A DNA stretch of 64,000 nt from Minwuia thermotolerans (GTDB lineage: Bacteria > Pseudomonadota > Alphaproteobacteria > Minwuiales > Minwuiaceae): assembly GCF_002924445.1 (NCBI RefSeq), contig NZ_PIGG01000064.1, positions 62,001-126,000 on the forward strand, in the 5' to 3' direction. The notes under the pieces are model-generated. The model searched no databases. It saw nothing but the letters and a program-made list of their open reading frames with translations, and was not told the origin of the DNA. The position numbers and the translations under genes were made by a program. Shown here in pieces: positions 8,622 through 17,629 of the stretch; within the stretch, counting starts at the first letter, position 1, and each line of letters begins with the position of its first letter.

Positions 8622-9659
8622 GTGATCGATCTTGCCGGTCTCTCCGTGCCGCTGATCCTCACCGCCTTCGCGGCGGCGGGGATCGTGGTGCTGCTGGCCG
8701 GCGCGCGGCTGACGCGGCTGGCCGACCGCTTTGCCGATGTCAGCGGCATCGGGGAGGCGCTGACCGGCGCGGTCTTTCTCGGCCTCATCACCTCGCTCTC
8801 GGGCAGCGTCACGTCGGTCTGGACGGCGGCCACGGGGCACCCGGAGCTGTCGCTCTCCAACGCGCTGGGCGGCATCACCGCGCAGACCGCCTTCCTGGTG
8901 GTCGCCGACCTGTCCTACCGGCGCGCCAATCTGGAACACGCGGCCGCCTCGCTGCCCACAATGGTCAGCGGCGCAGTGCTGATCGTGCTGCTGACCATGC
9001 TGCTGGCGGCCGAGGCACTGCCGCCGGTGTCCATCCTGGGGGTGCATCCGGTGACGCCGCTGCTGCTCATCGTCTACGGCCTTGGAATGCGCATCGCCGC
9101 AGAAGCGGGCGCCCGGCCGATGTGGGGACCGGCGCAGACTGCCCTCACCAATCTGGACGAGCCTGACGAACCCGAGCGCGGCGGGGAATCCGTGCTTCGC
9201 CTTGGCGGCTGGATCCTGCTGCTCGGCGCGCTGGTCGGCGTGGCAGGACTGCTGATCGCGGAGGCCGGCATCGCCATGGTCGAGAAGGCAGGGGTGCGCG
9301 AGGGCGTCGTCGGCGCGCTGATGACCGCTATCGCTACCTCGACGCCCGAACTGGTGACGACGGTGGCGGCCGTTCGCCGGGGCGCGCTGACGCTCGCCGT
9401 CAGCGGTATTCTTGGCGGCAACGCCTTCGACGTCCTGTTCGCGGCGTTTTCCGATGTCGCCTACCGCCCGGGGTCGATCTACCACGCCATGGCGCAGGAT
9501 CAGCGTCTCATCGTCCTGGTCGCGATCCTGATGACCGCGGTTCTGCTGATCGGCATGCTGCGGCGGGAGCGCTATGGCCTGGCCAATGTCGGCTTCGAGA
9601 GCGTCACCATGCTGGGTCTCTATGTCGCCAGCGTGGCGGCCCTGATCTGGCTGTTCTGA
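8622..9659 (+). CDS. CaCA-family membrane antiporter-like protein, degenerate first repeat
   Basis: A 345-residue membrane protein with about ten hydrophobic segments and the twofold layout of cation/Ca2+ exchangers. The second alpha repeat is well formed (AIATSTPELVTTV with Glu243, then SGILGGNAFDVLF). The first repeat reads LITSLSGSVTSV (55-66), where a normal exchanger has TSxPE, so the ion-binding glutamate is absent, and the GSN part is GGI. It starts at GTG 8622, with a GGGAG about 10 bases upstream. Family membership is secure; Ca2+ exchange itself is uncertain. A phospholipase D-like gene follows 11 bases later, probably in one operon. Confidence 0.75.
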   Translation: MIDLAGLSVPLILTAFAAAGIVVLLAGARLTRLADRFADVSGIGEALTGAVFLGLITSLSGSVTSVWTAATGHPELSLSNALGGITAQTAFLVVADLSYRRANLEHAAASLPTMVSGAVLIVLLTMLLAAEALPPVSILGVHPVTPLLLIVYGLGMRIAAEAGARPMWGPAQTALTNLDEPDEPERGGESVLRLGGWILLLGALVGVAGLLIAEAGIAMVEKAGVREGVVGALMTAIATSTPELVTTVAAVRRGALTLAVSGILGGNAFDVLFAAFSDVAYRPGSIYHAMAQDQRLIVLVAILMTAVLLIGMLRRERYGLANVGFESVTMLGLYVASVAALIWLF

Positions 9660-9670
9660 GGAGAGGAGAG

Positions 9671-11329
9671 GTGCACGGACCGGCCTTCCAGGAGGGACAT
9701 CGCGTACAGCCCCTGATCGAGGCGGAGGAGACCTACGCTGCGATCGAGACGGCGATCGACCGCGCTGAGGACGAGGTACTGATGGCCTACTGGACGCTTA
9801 CGCCGGACCTGGACCTGGTGACCGACAGGGCCGAGAACTGGGAGGCTCTGCTCAGCCGCGCCGTGGGTAGGGGCGTCCGTTTCCGCGTCCTGCTGGCCGA
9901 TTTCGATCCCGTCTTCACACCCACGCTTCACCGCAGCGCCTGGCGGACCTACCGGCGTCTGATGGACCTGTCGGGTCCGTCGAACCGCGCGGAGGCGACG
10001 CTCCAGGTAATGTGCTCGCAGAATCCCGTCCGGCCCGGCCTGCCCGAGATTGTTGCCGGCAACGTTGCCGCGCAATTCAGGATCGGAAGACTCATCGAGC
10101 GCCTGGCGGCGAGCGCGGAGGAGGGCGGCGGCGGCGGCGACGCGGCGCGCCGCGCCTTCGCGACCGCGCCCGGACTCTGGCGGCACATCGTCCGCCGCGG
10201 GGACCGTTTCGTGCGCCGCCAGCCGCGGCCGGCGAACCTGTTGCCCGGCACCCATCACGAAAAGCTCTGCATTGTCGACCGGCGGACGGCTTTCGTGGGC
10301 GGACTGGATATCGGAGAGCGCCGCTACGACACGCTCCGCCATGACCGCGAGACGCCCTGGCACGATCTCGCCTGCCGGCTCGAGGGCCCGGCCGTCGCCC
10401 TGCTCACGCATCATTTCGTCGACCGCTGGAACGTCGAGCTGGAGGCCTTCAGGGACTTCATGGACGACTTGCCGGATTTCGAGGAGAAGGCCGACGTCAG
10501 GCCGGCCGAGCTTCGTCCGATGACCGACGGCGCCGAAGCGGCCGGCGGGACCGGCGCCGAGGGCGAGGTGGCCGTGGCGACCTCCCGCTCCGGCGGCGAG
10601 AGCCCCGCCGCGCTGGACGTTGACCGGCGCATCACCTCGATTTCGGCGGCGATCGAAGAGATTGTCGGCGCGGCGCGGCGCTTTCTCTACATCGAGACGC
10701 AGTATCTCCGCGCACGAAGCGTGACGGACCGGCTGATCCGGGCGGCCCGGGAGAACCCCGAACTGGAGATCATTCTTCTGCTGCCGCTGGCGCCGGACCG
10801 GCTGGATCCGGATGCCGGCTGGAGTACGCCCACGCGTCACGGCCACTGGCTGCAGTACCGCAACATCCGCCGTCTGCGCCGGGCGCTGGGCGAACGTGTC
10901 GGCGTCTTCACTCTGGTCAGCCGACAGCCGGCCGGCGATGACGACGCGCCCGAGGATACCGTCCTTGGCGCCAGGGGAATCTACGTTCATGCCAAGACGA
11001 TCGTCGCCGACGACCGTATCGCCATGGTCGGGTCGGCCAACCTCAACGGGCGCAGCCTGGCGCTCGATACGGAGGCCGCGATCCTCTGGCGGCAGCCTGC
11101 GGCGGTGCGTGAGTTCCGGCAACGGCTCTGGCATCACCATCTGGGCTTCGCCATGCCCGACGACTTCGACCCCGCCCGTCATTCTGCGCTGGCGCTGTGG
11201 AACAGGGCGGCTGCGGTAAACATGCGCGCGGGGATTACCGCACGGCCCGGCTTCGCCATCGCCTTGGAGAACGGCCGGGCGCGGCGCAAGGCGCGGCCAT
11301 CGCCGTTCGTACGCAGCCGCTATGTGTGA
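9671..11329 (+). CDS. Phospholipase D-like protein with two HKD motifs
   Basis: A 552-residue protein with two phospholipase D catalytic motifs: HEKLCIVDRRTAFVGGLDIG near residue 200 and HAKTIVADDRIAMVGSANLNGRS near residue 440. Both have the H-x-K-x4-D pattern. Family members hydrolyse or transfer phosphatidyl groups, using both histidines in one active site. No signal peptide or membrane anchor is evident, so it resembles soluble PLDs rather than cardiolipin synthases. An alanine/glycine-rich linker (around 280-315) separates the halves. Translation starts at GTG 9671 behind GAGGAGAGG. Substrate is unknown. Confidence 0.85.
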   Translation: MHGPAFQEGHRVQPLIEAEETYAAIETAIDRAEDEVLMAYWTLTPDLDLVTDRAENWEALLSRAVGRGVRFRVLLADFDPVFTPTLHRSAWRTYRRLMDLSGPSNRAEATLQVMCSQNPVRPGLPEIVAGNVAAQFRIGRLIERLAASAEEGGGGGDAARRAFATAPGLWRHIVRRGDRFVRRQPRPANLLPGTHHEKLCIVDRRTAFVGGLDIGERRYDTLRHDRETPWHDLACRLEGPAVALLTHHFVDRWNVELEAFRDFMDDLPDFEEKADVRPAELRPMTDGAEAAGGTGAEGEVAVATSRSGGESPAALDVDRRITSISAAIEEIVGAARRFLYIETQYLRARSVTDRLIRAARENPELEIILLLPLAPDRLDPDAGWSTPTRHGHWLQYRNIRRLRRALGERVGVFTLVSRQPAGDDDAPEDTVLGARGIYVHAKTIVADDRIAMVGSANLNGRSLALDTEAAILWRQPAAVREFRQRLWHHHLGFAMPDDFDPARHSALALWNRAAAVNMRAGITARPGFAIALENGRARRKARPSPFVRSRYV

Positions 11330-11442
11330 CGCGGGCGCGTCAGAATAACGCTGACATGGGCCGCCGCCACGGCCTTGCGCGCGGTCGGCGGCTCGCCATC
11401 TGCGAGGCTGAAAAGAACGGCAAAGAACCAGGCGAGAGAACC

Positions 11443-11601
11443 ATGGACATCCTGCGAATAATCCTGGCCATCATCCTGCCGCCCCTCGGCGTTTTCCTGC
11501 AGGTCGGCCTCGGCCTTCACTTCTGGCTCAACATCCTGCTGACCCTGCTCGGCTATATCCCGGGGATCATCCACGCCATCTGGATCATCGCCACGAGATA
11601 G
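11443..11601 (+). CDS. Pmp3/YqaE-family (UPF0057) membrane peptide
   Basis: A 52-residue hydrophobic protein beginning MDILRIILAIILPPLGVFLQ and ending in IPGIIHAIWIIATR, the two-helix Pmp3 signature. Members are small stress-responsive membrane proteins linked to membrane potential and salt tolerance; the bacterial role is poorly defined. A longer frame starts at 11197 inside the preceding gene, but only the last 52 codons match the family, so I use the ATG at 11443. The ribosome site is weak (GGCGAGAG). Confidence 0.88.
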   Translation: MDILRIILAIILPPLGVFLQVGLGLHFWLNILLTLLGYIPGIIHAIWIIATR

Positions 11602-11610
11602 CCGCCGCCG

Positions 11611-12195
11611 TCAGGCCGCGTCCGGCGGATCGGGCGAATCGAATGCCTGGAACTCGGCGCAGGGAATGCGCAGCATGTCGTCCCATACCGGCCGGATGAG
11701 ATCCCGGTCGGTCTGGCTGACGCTGTAGAGGCTGATGCCGATCGTGTGGTCGACGATATCGATCGCGGTCGCCAGCGGCAGCACCAGCCGCTCGGCGACC
11801 GGGCGGCCGTCGGCGTCTTGCCGTTCGGGGCCTATGGCGCCGTAGAGAATGCAGGGCGTCTCGATCACGCCCCGCCAGCGGCGGATGGCGGCATCCCTGT
11901 GGGTGGGGCCCACCACGTCGCTCAGCATCCGCCCTTTCAGCCGGCCGCCCCAGGCTTCGTTGACGTTCTCTCCGGCCAGCTTGCAGACGAAGTCGTCCCT
12001 GTCCGGCAGGTACTGGTAGAGCCAGACATGACGCAGCAGTCTGGGCGCCTGGAAGGGATCGAGTTCGCGCCGGAGCGGCACCAGGGCGCCATGACGGGAA
12101 CGGTTCCAGAGTTCGAGGAATTCCACGACGGGCTGGCTGGCGCCGCCAAAGCGCGCGCGTATCGGCTCCGGCAATTGCGGCGTGGCTGGCAGCAT
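11611..12195 (-). CDS. PAS_5-type cytosolic protein
   Basis: A 194-residue soluble protein resembling the PAS_5 (PF07310) family common in alphaproteobacteria: LWNRSRHGALVPLRRELDPFQAPRLL, then YQYLPDRDDFVCKLAGENVNEAWGG and LPLATAIDIVDHTIGISLY. There is no output domain, signal peptide or membrane segment. Family members are of unknown function and may bind a small ligand in the PAS fold. It converges with the Pmp3 gene, 9 bases apart, and is separated from nadE by about 115 bases. Confidence 0.7.
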   Translation of the reverse strand: MLPATPQLPEPIRARFGGASQPVVEFLELWNRSRHGALVPLRRELDPFQAPRLLRHVWLYQYLPDRDDFVCKLAGENVNEAWGGRLKGRMLSDVVGPTHRDAAIRRWRGVIETPCILYGAIGPERQDADGRPVAERLVLPLATAIDIVDHTIGISLYSVSQTDRDLIRPVWDDMLRIPCAEFQAFDSPDPPDAA

Positions 12196-12310
12196 TGTCC
12201 CGCACCACCCCCTTGAATCGTGTCCCGCCGATTATCCGCTGGCGCGCGGTTTCACGCCACCCCTTCCGCATCCGGATCGTACCGGGGGCAATGCCCCTTC
12301 GATTCGGCGG

Positions 12311-14380
12311 CTACGCATCGGGCACCGAGCGGCGCAGTTCCTCCAGCCACACGGTGGCCTTGGCGTCCGAAGGCGCGCGCCAGTCGCCGCGGGGCGAAAG
12401 CGCCCCGCCGGAGGAGATCTTGGGCCCGTTGGGCAGCGCCGAGCGCTTGAACTGGCTGAACTCGAAAAAACGCCACAGAAAGCTTTCCAGCCACTTGCGG
12501 ATGGCCGCCAGGTCGTACTGGTTGCGCGCATCGTCGGGAAAGCCGATGGGCCAGAGTCCCTGTGTCACGTCGCGCCAGGCGTGAAACGCCAGGAAGGCGA
12601 CCTTGGAGGGCGGCTGGCCGTAGCGGATCGTGTGATAGAGGAAGAAGTCGTGCAGCTCGTAGGGACCGATCTTGTCCTGCGTGCTCTGCAGTTCCTCTTC
12701 CTCGCCCGTGGGGACCAGTTCCGGCGAGATCTCCGTATCCAGGATGGCGTCAAGCACCGCATTCGCCGCCTCGTCGAACTGGCTGGTGCGCTCGGTCCAG
12801 CGGATCAGGTACTGGATCAGCGTCTTCGGCACGCCGGCGTTGACGTTGTAGTGGCTCATCTGGTCGCCCACGCCGTAGGTGCACCAGCCCAGCGCCAGTT
12901 CCGAGAGGTCGCCCGTGCCGATGACAAAGCCGCCGCGCTGGTTGGCGAGCCGGAACAGATAGTCCGTCCTGAGTCCGGCCTGGACGTTCTCGAAGGCGAT
13001 GTCATAGACCGGCTCCCCTTGCGAGAAGGGATGGCCCATGTCCTTGAGCATCTGCTCGGCGGCGGGCCGGATGTCGATCTCCTCGGCCGTCACGCCCAGG
13101 GCGTCCATCAGCTTCCAGGCGTTGCTTCTGGTGCGTGTGCTGGTGGCGAAACCGGGCAGGGTGAATCCCAGGATCTTCTTGCGCGGAACCTCCAGCCGGT
13201 CGCAGGCCTTGGCCGCGACGATCAGCGCATGGGTCGAATCGAGCCCGCCCGAGACGCCGATCACCATGCTGCCGCCCCCGGTAGCCTGAAAGCGCCGGCA
13301 CAGACCTTCCACCTGGATGTTGAAGGCCTCGTAGCAGTCCTGATCGAGGTGGCTCTGGCGGTTGGGCACGAAGGGGAAGCGGCGGATCGGGCGGATCAGC
13401 CCGATGTCGCGGTAGCAGGGCCGATGCGTGAAGGCGATGCGGCGGAATTCGCGTTCGGGGCGGTGCTGGTCGTTGGCCGAATCGTTGAAGGTCTGGTGCC
13501 GCATCCGCTCGCCCAGGATGCGGGCGGTGTCGATGTCGGCGATACAGAGCTGCGGTTCGGTGGGAAAGCGCTCGGACTCGGCCATCAGGTCGCCCAGCTC
13601 GTAGATCATGCCCTGGCCGTCCCAGGCCAGATCCGTGGTGCTCTCGCCCGGCCCGGCGGCGGAATAGGCGTAGGCCGCGACCGCGCGCGCCGACTGCGAC
13701 TTGCACAGCATGTGGCGCTCGTCGGACTTGCCGATGGTGATGTTGGAGGCCGACAGGTTGGTCAGGATCGTCGCGCCCGCGAGGGCGGCGGCCGAGGACG
13801 GTGGCACGGCGGCCCAGAAGTCCTCGCAGATCTCGATGTGGAAGAAGAATCCTGCCAGATCCTCGGCCTCGAAGATCAGGTCGCTGCCGAACGGCGCCTC
13901 GACGCCGCCGGCCCGGATGGTCTCGTTCCGGATGTTCCGGCCATGGGCGAACCAGCGCTTCTCGTAATATTCGCGGTAGTTCGGCAGGAAGGACTTGGGC
14001 GCCACGCCGAGCAGCCGGCCGCGCGAGATGGCCAGGCCGCAGTTGTAGAGCCGACCGCGATGGCGCAGCGGCGCACCGATCAGCAGCACGGGCGACAGCT
14101 CCGCGCTCGCCGAGATGATCTCGGCGATGGCGTCCTCGACCGTGTCGAGCAGCGCCGTCTGGAGGTGCAGGTCGTCGAGCGCGTAGGAGGAGACGCAGAG
14201 TTCTGGGTAGATCAGCAGGTCGACGTTCGCCGCGTCGGCCCGCCGGGCTTCAGCCAGTATTGCGTCGCGGTTGAAGCCGACATCGGCGGTCAGCACGCGC
14301 GGCGTGCTGGTCGCCACCCGCACGAAACCGTGGCGGTGCATGGCATGGAAATGATCGGGGCCGGTCCGCTCTCTGCTCAT
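12311..14380 (-). CDS. nadE: Glutamine-dependent NAD+ synthetase
   Basis: A 689-residue two-domain enzyme that amidates nicotinic acid adenine dinucleotide to NAD+ using glutamine and ATP. The N-terminal nitrilase-fold glutaminase shows its Glu ([10 protein letters not shown]), Lys ([17 protein letters not shown] region) and Cys (HIEICEDFW, about residue 185). The C-terminal synthetase has the PP-loop [10 protein letters not shown] near residue 376 and the long-form family features. The start at 14380 is set by an ATGA overlap with pncC; an open frame to 14422 is less likely. Pairing with pncC links de novo and salvage branches of pyridine-nucleotide metabolism. Confidence 0.92.
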   Translation of the reverse strand: MSRERTGPDHFHAMHRHGFVRVATSTPRVLTADVGFNRDAILAEARRADAANVDLLIYPELCVSSYALDDLHLQTALLDTVEDAIAEIISASAELSPVLLIGAPLRHRGRLYNCGLAISRGRLLGVAPKSFLPNYREYYEKRWFAHGRNIRNETIRAGGVEAPFGSDLIFEAEDLAGFFFHIEICEDFWAAVPPSSAAALAGATILTNLSASNITIGKSDERHMLCKSQSARAVAAYAYSAAGPGESTTDLAWDGQGMIYELGDLMAESERFPTEPQLCIADIDTARILGERMRHQTFNDSANDQHRPEREFRRIAFTHRPCYRDIGLIRPIRRFPFVPNRQSHLDQDCYEAFNIQVEGLCRRFQATGGGSMVIGVSGGLDSTHALIVAAKACDRLEVPRKKILGFTLPGFATSTRTRSNAWKLMDALGVTAEEIDIRPAAEQMLKDMGHPFSQGEPVYDIAFENVQAGLRTDYLFRLANQRGGFVIGTGDLSELALGWCTYGVGDQMSHYNVNAGVPKTLIQYLIRWTERTSQFDEAANAVLDAILDTEISPELVPTGEEEELQSTQDKIGPYELHDFFLYHTIRYGQPPSKVAFLAFHAWRDVTQGLWPIGFPDDARNQYDLAAIRKWLESFLWRFFEFSQFKRSALPNGPKISSGGALSPRGDWRAPSDAKATVWLEELRRSVPDA

Positions 14381-14883
14381 TTCAGCATCTCGCTCATCAT
14401 CGCAATCGCAATCTCTATACACGCCACGCGCACCTGTCCGCGACCGATCGGTCCGAAGTGCTCCTCGCGATGGCGGGTCTCGCGCCCCTTCCGCGCGCAG
14501 GCGAAATGCACCAGTCCCTCCTCGTCGTCCACCCCCGCCGGGCCGGCGAACCCCGTCACCGCCATGGCGATGTCGGCCGCGGTCCGACGCAGCGCCCCCT
14601 CGGCCATGGCGATGGCGGTCGCCTCGGCCACGGCGCCGTGACGCTCAAGGACCGCCGCCGGCACGGCCAGGATGTCGCGTTTCGCCTTGTCGGTATACAC
14701 CACCAGACCGCACTCGAAGGCATGGGAGGAGCCCTCGATGTCGGTCAGCAGCGATGCAAGGAGACCGCCGGTGCAGCTTTCGGCGGTCGCTACCTGAAGC
14801 CCCTGGTCGCAGGCAGCGTCCAGGAACTCGTGCACCGCCGCCTCGATGCGGTCGGGCAGGTGGATGGCGAGGATACTGCTCAT
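14377..14883 (-). CDS. pncC: Nicotinamide-nucleotide amidohydrolase (CinA C-terminal type)
   Basis: A 168-residue stand-alone CinA C-terminal domain. Signature stretches are VATAESCTGGLLASLLTDIEG, VVYTDKAKRDIL, GAVAEATA and AVTGFAGPAG. Family enzymes deamidate NMN to nicotinate mononucleotide, recycling NMN made by DNA ligase. The N-terminal molybdopterin-binding-like domain of full CinA is absent, as in PncC. It overlaps nadE by 4 bases, so the two products, which act at neighbouring steps of NAD recycling, are translationally coupled. Confidence 0.88.
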   Translation of the reverse strand: MSSILAIHLPDRIEAAVHEFLDAACDQGLQVATAESCTGGLLASLLTDIEGSSHAFECGLVVYTDKAKRDILAVPAAVLERHGAVAEATAIAMAEGALRRTAADIAMAVTGFAGPAGVDDEEGLVHFACARKGRETRHREEHFGPIGRGQVRVACIEIAIAMMSEMLK

Positions 14884-15023
14884 GGGCCTGTTTCCGGCTC
14901 TTCGTTCCCGCCTACTTGGTCACGGCGGGCCCGACCGCACAAGCCCCGAGGTTCGGGCGGCAGAGAGACGCGGAAGTCCGGCGCTTCGGCGTCCTCTGCC
15001 GCCGCCGTTGAGGTGGCCGGGCC

Positions 15024-16571
15024 TCAGGAACGGGGTGCGGCGACCTCGATCTCGTCTCGCACCCACACCGCCCCGCCTTCCCAGGCGTTCTCGATCGCGG
15101 CCTGACGCGCACGCACGGAATTGACGGTTCCACCAAGCGTCGCCCGGCCGTCCTGCACGACGATCTCCACGTTCTCCGCAAGCACGAAGGGACTCCACGA
15201 GAGCTCATCCCGAATGGCCGCGGCGATTTCGGCGTCGCTCTTCATCGTCCGCGGCTCCCGGTAGCCGGACCACCAGTCATAGCTCTCGTAGCGGACGTTG
15301 TCGGCGTAGAGGTCGCTGACGAAGGGCCTGACATTGTCCCGCACATCCATGTGGTTCTCGACCCGCGCGACGCCGCCCACGCGGCTCGCCGCCTTGTAGG
15401 CCTGCGACTGTTCGAAAAAGCTGTCCACGTTGCCGTAGAGACTGACGACGCCGTTGCGGACCTTCACCACGAAATCGCTGGCCTCGACGTCCGGATGCCG
15501 GATGAACGCGTTGACGATGTCCTGTTCGAGTTCCGGGTCGCTCATCGGTTTCGAGCGGTTGACGTGCATGCGGTTCTCGACCCGTTCGACGCCGATGATC
15601 TTGCCCGCGGCATCGCCCGCGGCCTCCTTGGCCGCGAGATTGTCGACCCCGCCCCGCAGCGTCACGACCCCGTCGTCGACGAAGGTCTCGGTGCCGCCCC
15701 GGTCGACGCGGGGATTCGTCATCAGCGCGGACTGGACGGCCTGACGTATCGCCGCATCGTCCCGCGGCCGGCCCGGCTCCGCCTTCGCCGGCGCGCGCCC
15801 GTTCTCGGCGAATGCGACCTTCAGCCCGCTCGCGTCGACCCCGGTCACGCCCCGCACATGGGCCTCCGAGACGGCGCGCGCCCGTTCCGCTGCACTGAAG
15901 ACGTCGCCGCTCAGATGCACGACGCCGTCGGCCACCGCAACGTCGATGTACTCGTCACCGATCAGGGCCGACCAGTCGAGGCGGGCAGCGACATCCTCGC
16001 GGATCTCGCTGTCGGACCGGGTCACTGCCGGTTCGATGGTCAGCGCATTGGTCACCCCGGTGACGCCGGCGACGCTCATGGCGACGCGTTCGGCCAGACG
16101 CGCTTCAGCGCCGGACTGAACCTTGCCGGACAGGGTGACATGGCCTTCACTGTCGGTCTCGACTTCGATTTCCCAGCTCTCCGTGGCCGGATCGGCGGCC
16201 AGCGCTGCGACGACCATGGTCCCGACCCGGTCGGGCTGCAGATCGTCCGGCGGATTCACTGTCAGTTCGTTCTCCACCGCCTTCACGCCCAGGACCGTTC
16301 CCGCGATGGTCTCGGCGCGGCGCTTCGCCAGCAGATCCTGAACGGTCCCCGAGAGAGTCACTACGCCATCCTCCGCGGTCGCCTGGATGGTGCTGCTCTC
16401 GACGCCCTGCTCGTGGGCGATCTCGTCGGCCACGGCATCGGCCAGGTTGGGATCGTCGATTTCCGCGGCGCTCTGCGGCGCAGATGTTGCGCCGCCCGAC
16501 AGCATCGTGGCTGACAGGGCTGTAACGATCAGAGCGGTGCGCGCGCCGCTGAATGTCGGGATCGTTCTCAC
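15024..16571 (-). CDS. Periplasmic protein with six BON domains
   Basis: A 515-residue exported protein: signal peptide (residues 1 to about 30, MRTIPTFSGARTALIVTALSA...), then six BON repeats at roughly 37-108, 112-186, 188-262, 275-347, 350-423 and 446-513. Each shows the DGVVTLSGTV-like strand followed by a GV-x-x-V-x-N core (for example GVKAVENEL, GVTGVTNAL, GVERVENRM). BON domains are linked to envelope stability and osmotic protection, as in OsmY; six in a row is more than OsmY's two. The start is GTG 16571 behind GGGAGG. A GGAAC word at 16653-16657 (minus) hints at ECF-type control but lacks a clear -10. Confidence 0.85.
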   Translation of the reverse strand: MRTIPTFSGARTALIVTALSATMLSGGATSAPQSAAEIDDPNLADAVADEIAHEQGVESSTIQATAEDGVVTLSGTVQDLLAKRRAETIAGTVLGVKAVENELTVNPPDDLQPDRVGTMVVAALAADPATESWEIEVETDSEGHVTLSGKVQSGAEARLAERVAMSVAGVTGVTNALTIEPAVTRSDSEIREDVAARLDWSALIGDEYIDVAVADGVVHLSGDVFSAAERARAVSEAHVRGVTGVDASGLKVAFAENGRAPAKAEPGRPRDDAAIRQAVQSALMTNPRVDRGGTETFVDDGVVTLRGGVDNLAAKEAAGDAAGKIIGVERVENRMHVNRSKPMSDPELEQDIVNAFIRHPDVEASDFVVKVRNGVVSLYGNVDSFFEQSQAYKAASRVGGVARVENHMDVRDNVRPFVSDLYADNVRYESYDWWSGYREPRTMKSDAEIAAAIRDELSWSPFVLAENVEIVVQDGRATLGGTVNSVRARQAAIENAWEGGAVWVRDEIEVAAPRS

Positions 16572-16727
16572 GGGATCCTCCCAGTGTTCTTCTTCGAATG
16601 CGTTCTACCTGGCGCGGCTGTCATCTGCAGGACGCCGCAGGGGCGGCCGATAGTTCCCGCCGCCTGTAACAATCCGCGACATAACTCCACGAAATCGGCA
16701 AACAAGGGCGACACGAGGTCGCCAGAT

Positions 16728-16739
16728 TGATGACAGGCG
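16728..16739 (+). repeat. Shared 12-mer TGATGACAGGCG before the EF-hand gene
   Basis: TGATGACAGGCG lies 50 bases before the EF-hand protein ATG. A copy with one change (TGATGACAAGCG at 17593-17604) lies just before the response-regulator gene downstream. Two near-identical words in consecutive promoter regions suggest a common operator. No known factor is recognised. Confidence 0.35.
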
Positions 16740-16777
16740 GCGCGATCCGCCGGACCCATCAACGGAAAGGACCCGAG

Positions 16778-17518
16778 ATGAAGAAATCGATCATTCTGGC
16801 CGGCGCGGCGGCGATGCTGCTGACCGGCTCGCTGGCCGCCCAGGCCGGCGGCAAGTTCCCTGCAGACGCCGACGGCGACGGCAATCTGACCCGCGAGGAG
16901 ATGACGGCCAGCGTCGAGAAGCACTTCGCACGGCTGGACACCGATGGCGACGGCCTGATCTCCGGCGAGGAGATGAAGGCGGCCTGGAGCCGGCATGCGG
17001 AGAAGCGCGGCGACGGCCATGGCGGCAAGCATGGCAAGATGGACCCGGACGGCGACGGCACGATCTCGCGTGCCGAGTTCGACGCCCGCGCCGACGACAG
17101 GTTCGCCCGCATGGACGACAATGGCGATGGCGTCATCGCTTCTGACGAGATGACGGGCCGCCATGGCAAGCGTGGCGCCAGGATGGACAGCGACGGCGAT
17201 GGCTCGGTCACCCGCGGCGAGTTCGACGCGGCCCGCGCCGAGAAGTTCGCCCGGCTCGATGCCGACGGCGACGGCGCCGTCAGCCGGGAGGAGATCAAGG
17301 CCGCCTGGGCCGAGCATCACGGCGAGCGGAGCGGCAAGGGCGGCCACGGCAAGCGAGGCATGATGGATTCCGACGGCGACGGCCGTGTGTCCAAATCGGA
17401 GTTCGAGGGCCGCGTGCTGGGCTTCTTCGACAGGATGGACGCCGACAATGACGGCGTCGTCACCGAAGCCGAACGCCAGAGCGCGCGCGAGAACTGGAAG
17501 AAGCAGCACCGTCAGTAG
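16778..17518 (+). CDS. Secreted protein with eight EF-hand loops
   Basis: A 246-residue exported protein with a signal peptide (MKKSIILAGAAAMLLTGSLAAQA) and eight canonical Ca2+-binding EF loops: DADGDGNLTREE, DTDGDGLISGEE, DPDGDGTISRAE, DDNGDGVIASDE, DSDGDGSVTRGE, DADGDGAVSREE, DSDGDGRVSKSE and DADNDGVVTEAE. Linkers are rich in Gly, His and Lys (GHGGKHGK, KGGHGKRG). The start is the ATG at 16778 behind GGAAAGG; a longer frame from 16727 adds a non-signal leader. It is followed by an OmpR-type regulator and sensor kinase, so it may buffer or report periplasmic Ca2+ for that system. The function is inferred. Confidence 0.85.
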   Translation: MKKSIILAGAAAMLLTGSLAAQAGGKFPADADGDGNLTREEMTASVEKHFARLDTDGDGLISGEEMKAAWSRHAEKRGDGHGGKHGKMDPDGDGTISRAEFDARADDRFARMDDNGDGVIASDEMTGRHGKRGARMDSDGDGSVTRGEFDAARAEKFARLDADGDGAVSREEIKAAWAEHHGERSGKGGHGKRGMMDSDGDGRVSKSEFEGRVLGFFDRMDADNDGVVTEAERQSARENWKKQHRQ

Positions 17519-17533
17519 GCGCGGCCGGTAAAC

Positions 17534-17559
17534 GGGGGCGGCGGCGCGCCGTCGCCCCC
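17534..17559 (+). terminator. GC hairpin after the EF-hand gene
   Basis: GGGGGCGGCGGCG pairs with CGCCGTCGCCCCC (one G-U pair; the real loop uses the central bases). It starts 16 bases after the stop. There is no U-tract, so it is a weak terminator or an RNA-stabilising structure between the EF-hand gene and the response regulator. Confidence 0.45.
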
Positions 17560-17592
17560 GGACACTGGATTTCCCCCCGGCGGCGACCGATC

Positions 17593-17604
17593 TGATGACA
17601 AGCG
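17593..17604 (+). repeat. Shared 12-mer TGATGACAAGCG before the response regulator
   Basis: This is the second copy of the word found at 16728-16739, 11 of 12 bases identical, 37 bases before the chosen response-regulator start. The pair may be the operator through which the regulator controls itself and the EF-hand gene. Confidence 0.35.
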
Positions 17605-17629
17605 ATAGACCATGCCGTGCCGGGAGCGC

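Noticed and set aside
12182-14641. An 819-codon open frame on the plus strand opposite nadE and pncC
   Set aside because: It is the antisense shadow of two clearly recognised genes in high-GC DNA; its translation has no recognisable domain. Similar long shadows occur opposite hmuR (36169-38514), dctM (21176-23062) and pcaF/dppB (49424-51601).
14884-15023. Small RNA or gene between pncC and the BON gene
   Set aside because: The 140-base gap shows only weak dyads and no promoter-terminator pair or conserved small frame.
16629-16659. ECF-sigma (EcfG-type) promoter for the BON gene
   Set aside because: GGAAC is present on the minus strand, but the only CGTC is 18 bases away and is not the expected CGTT; the match is too weak to list.
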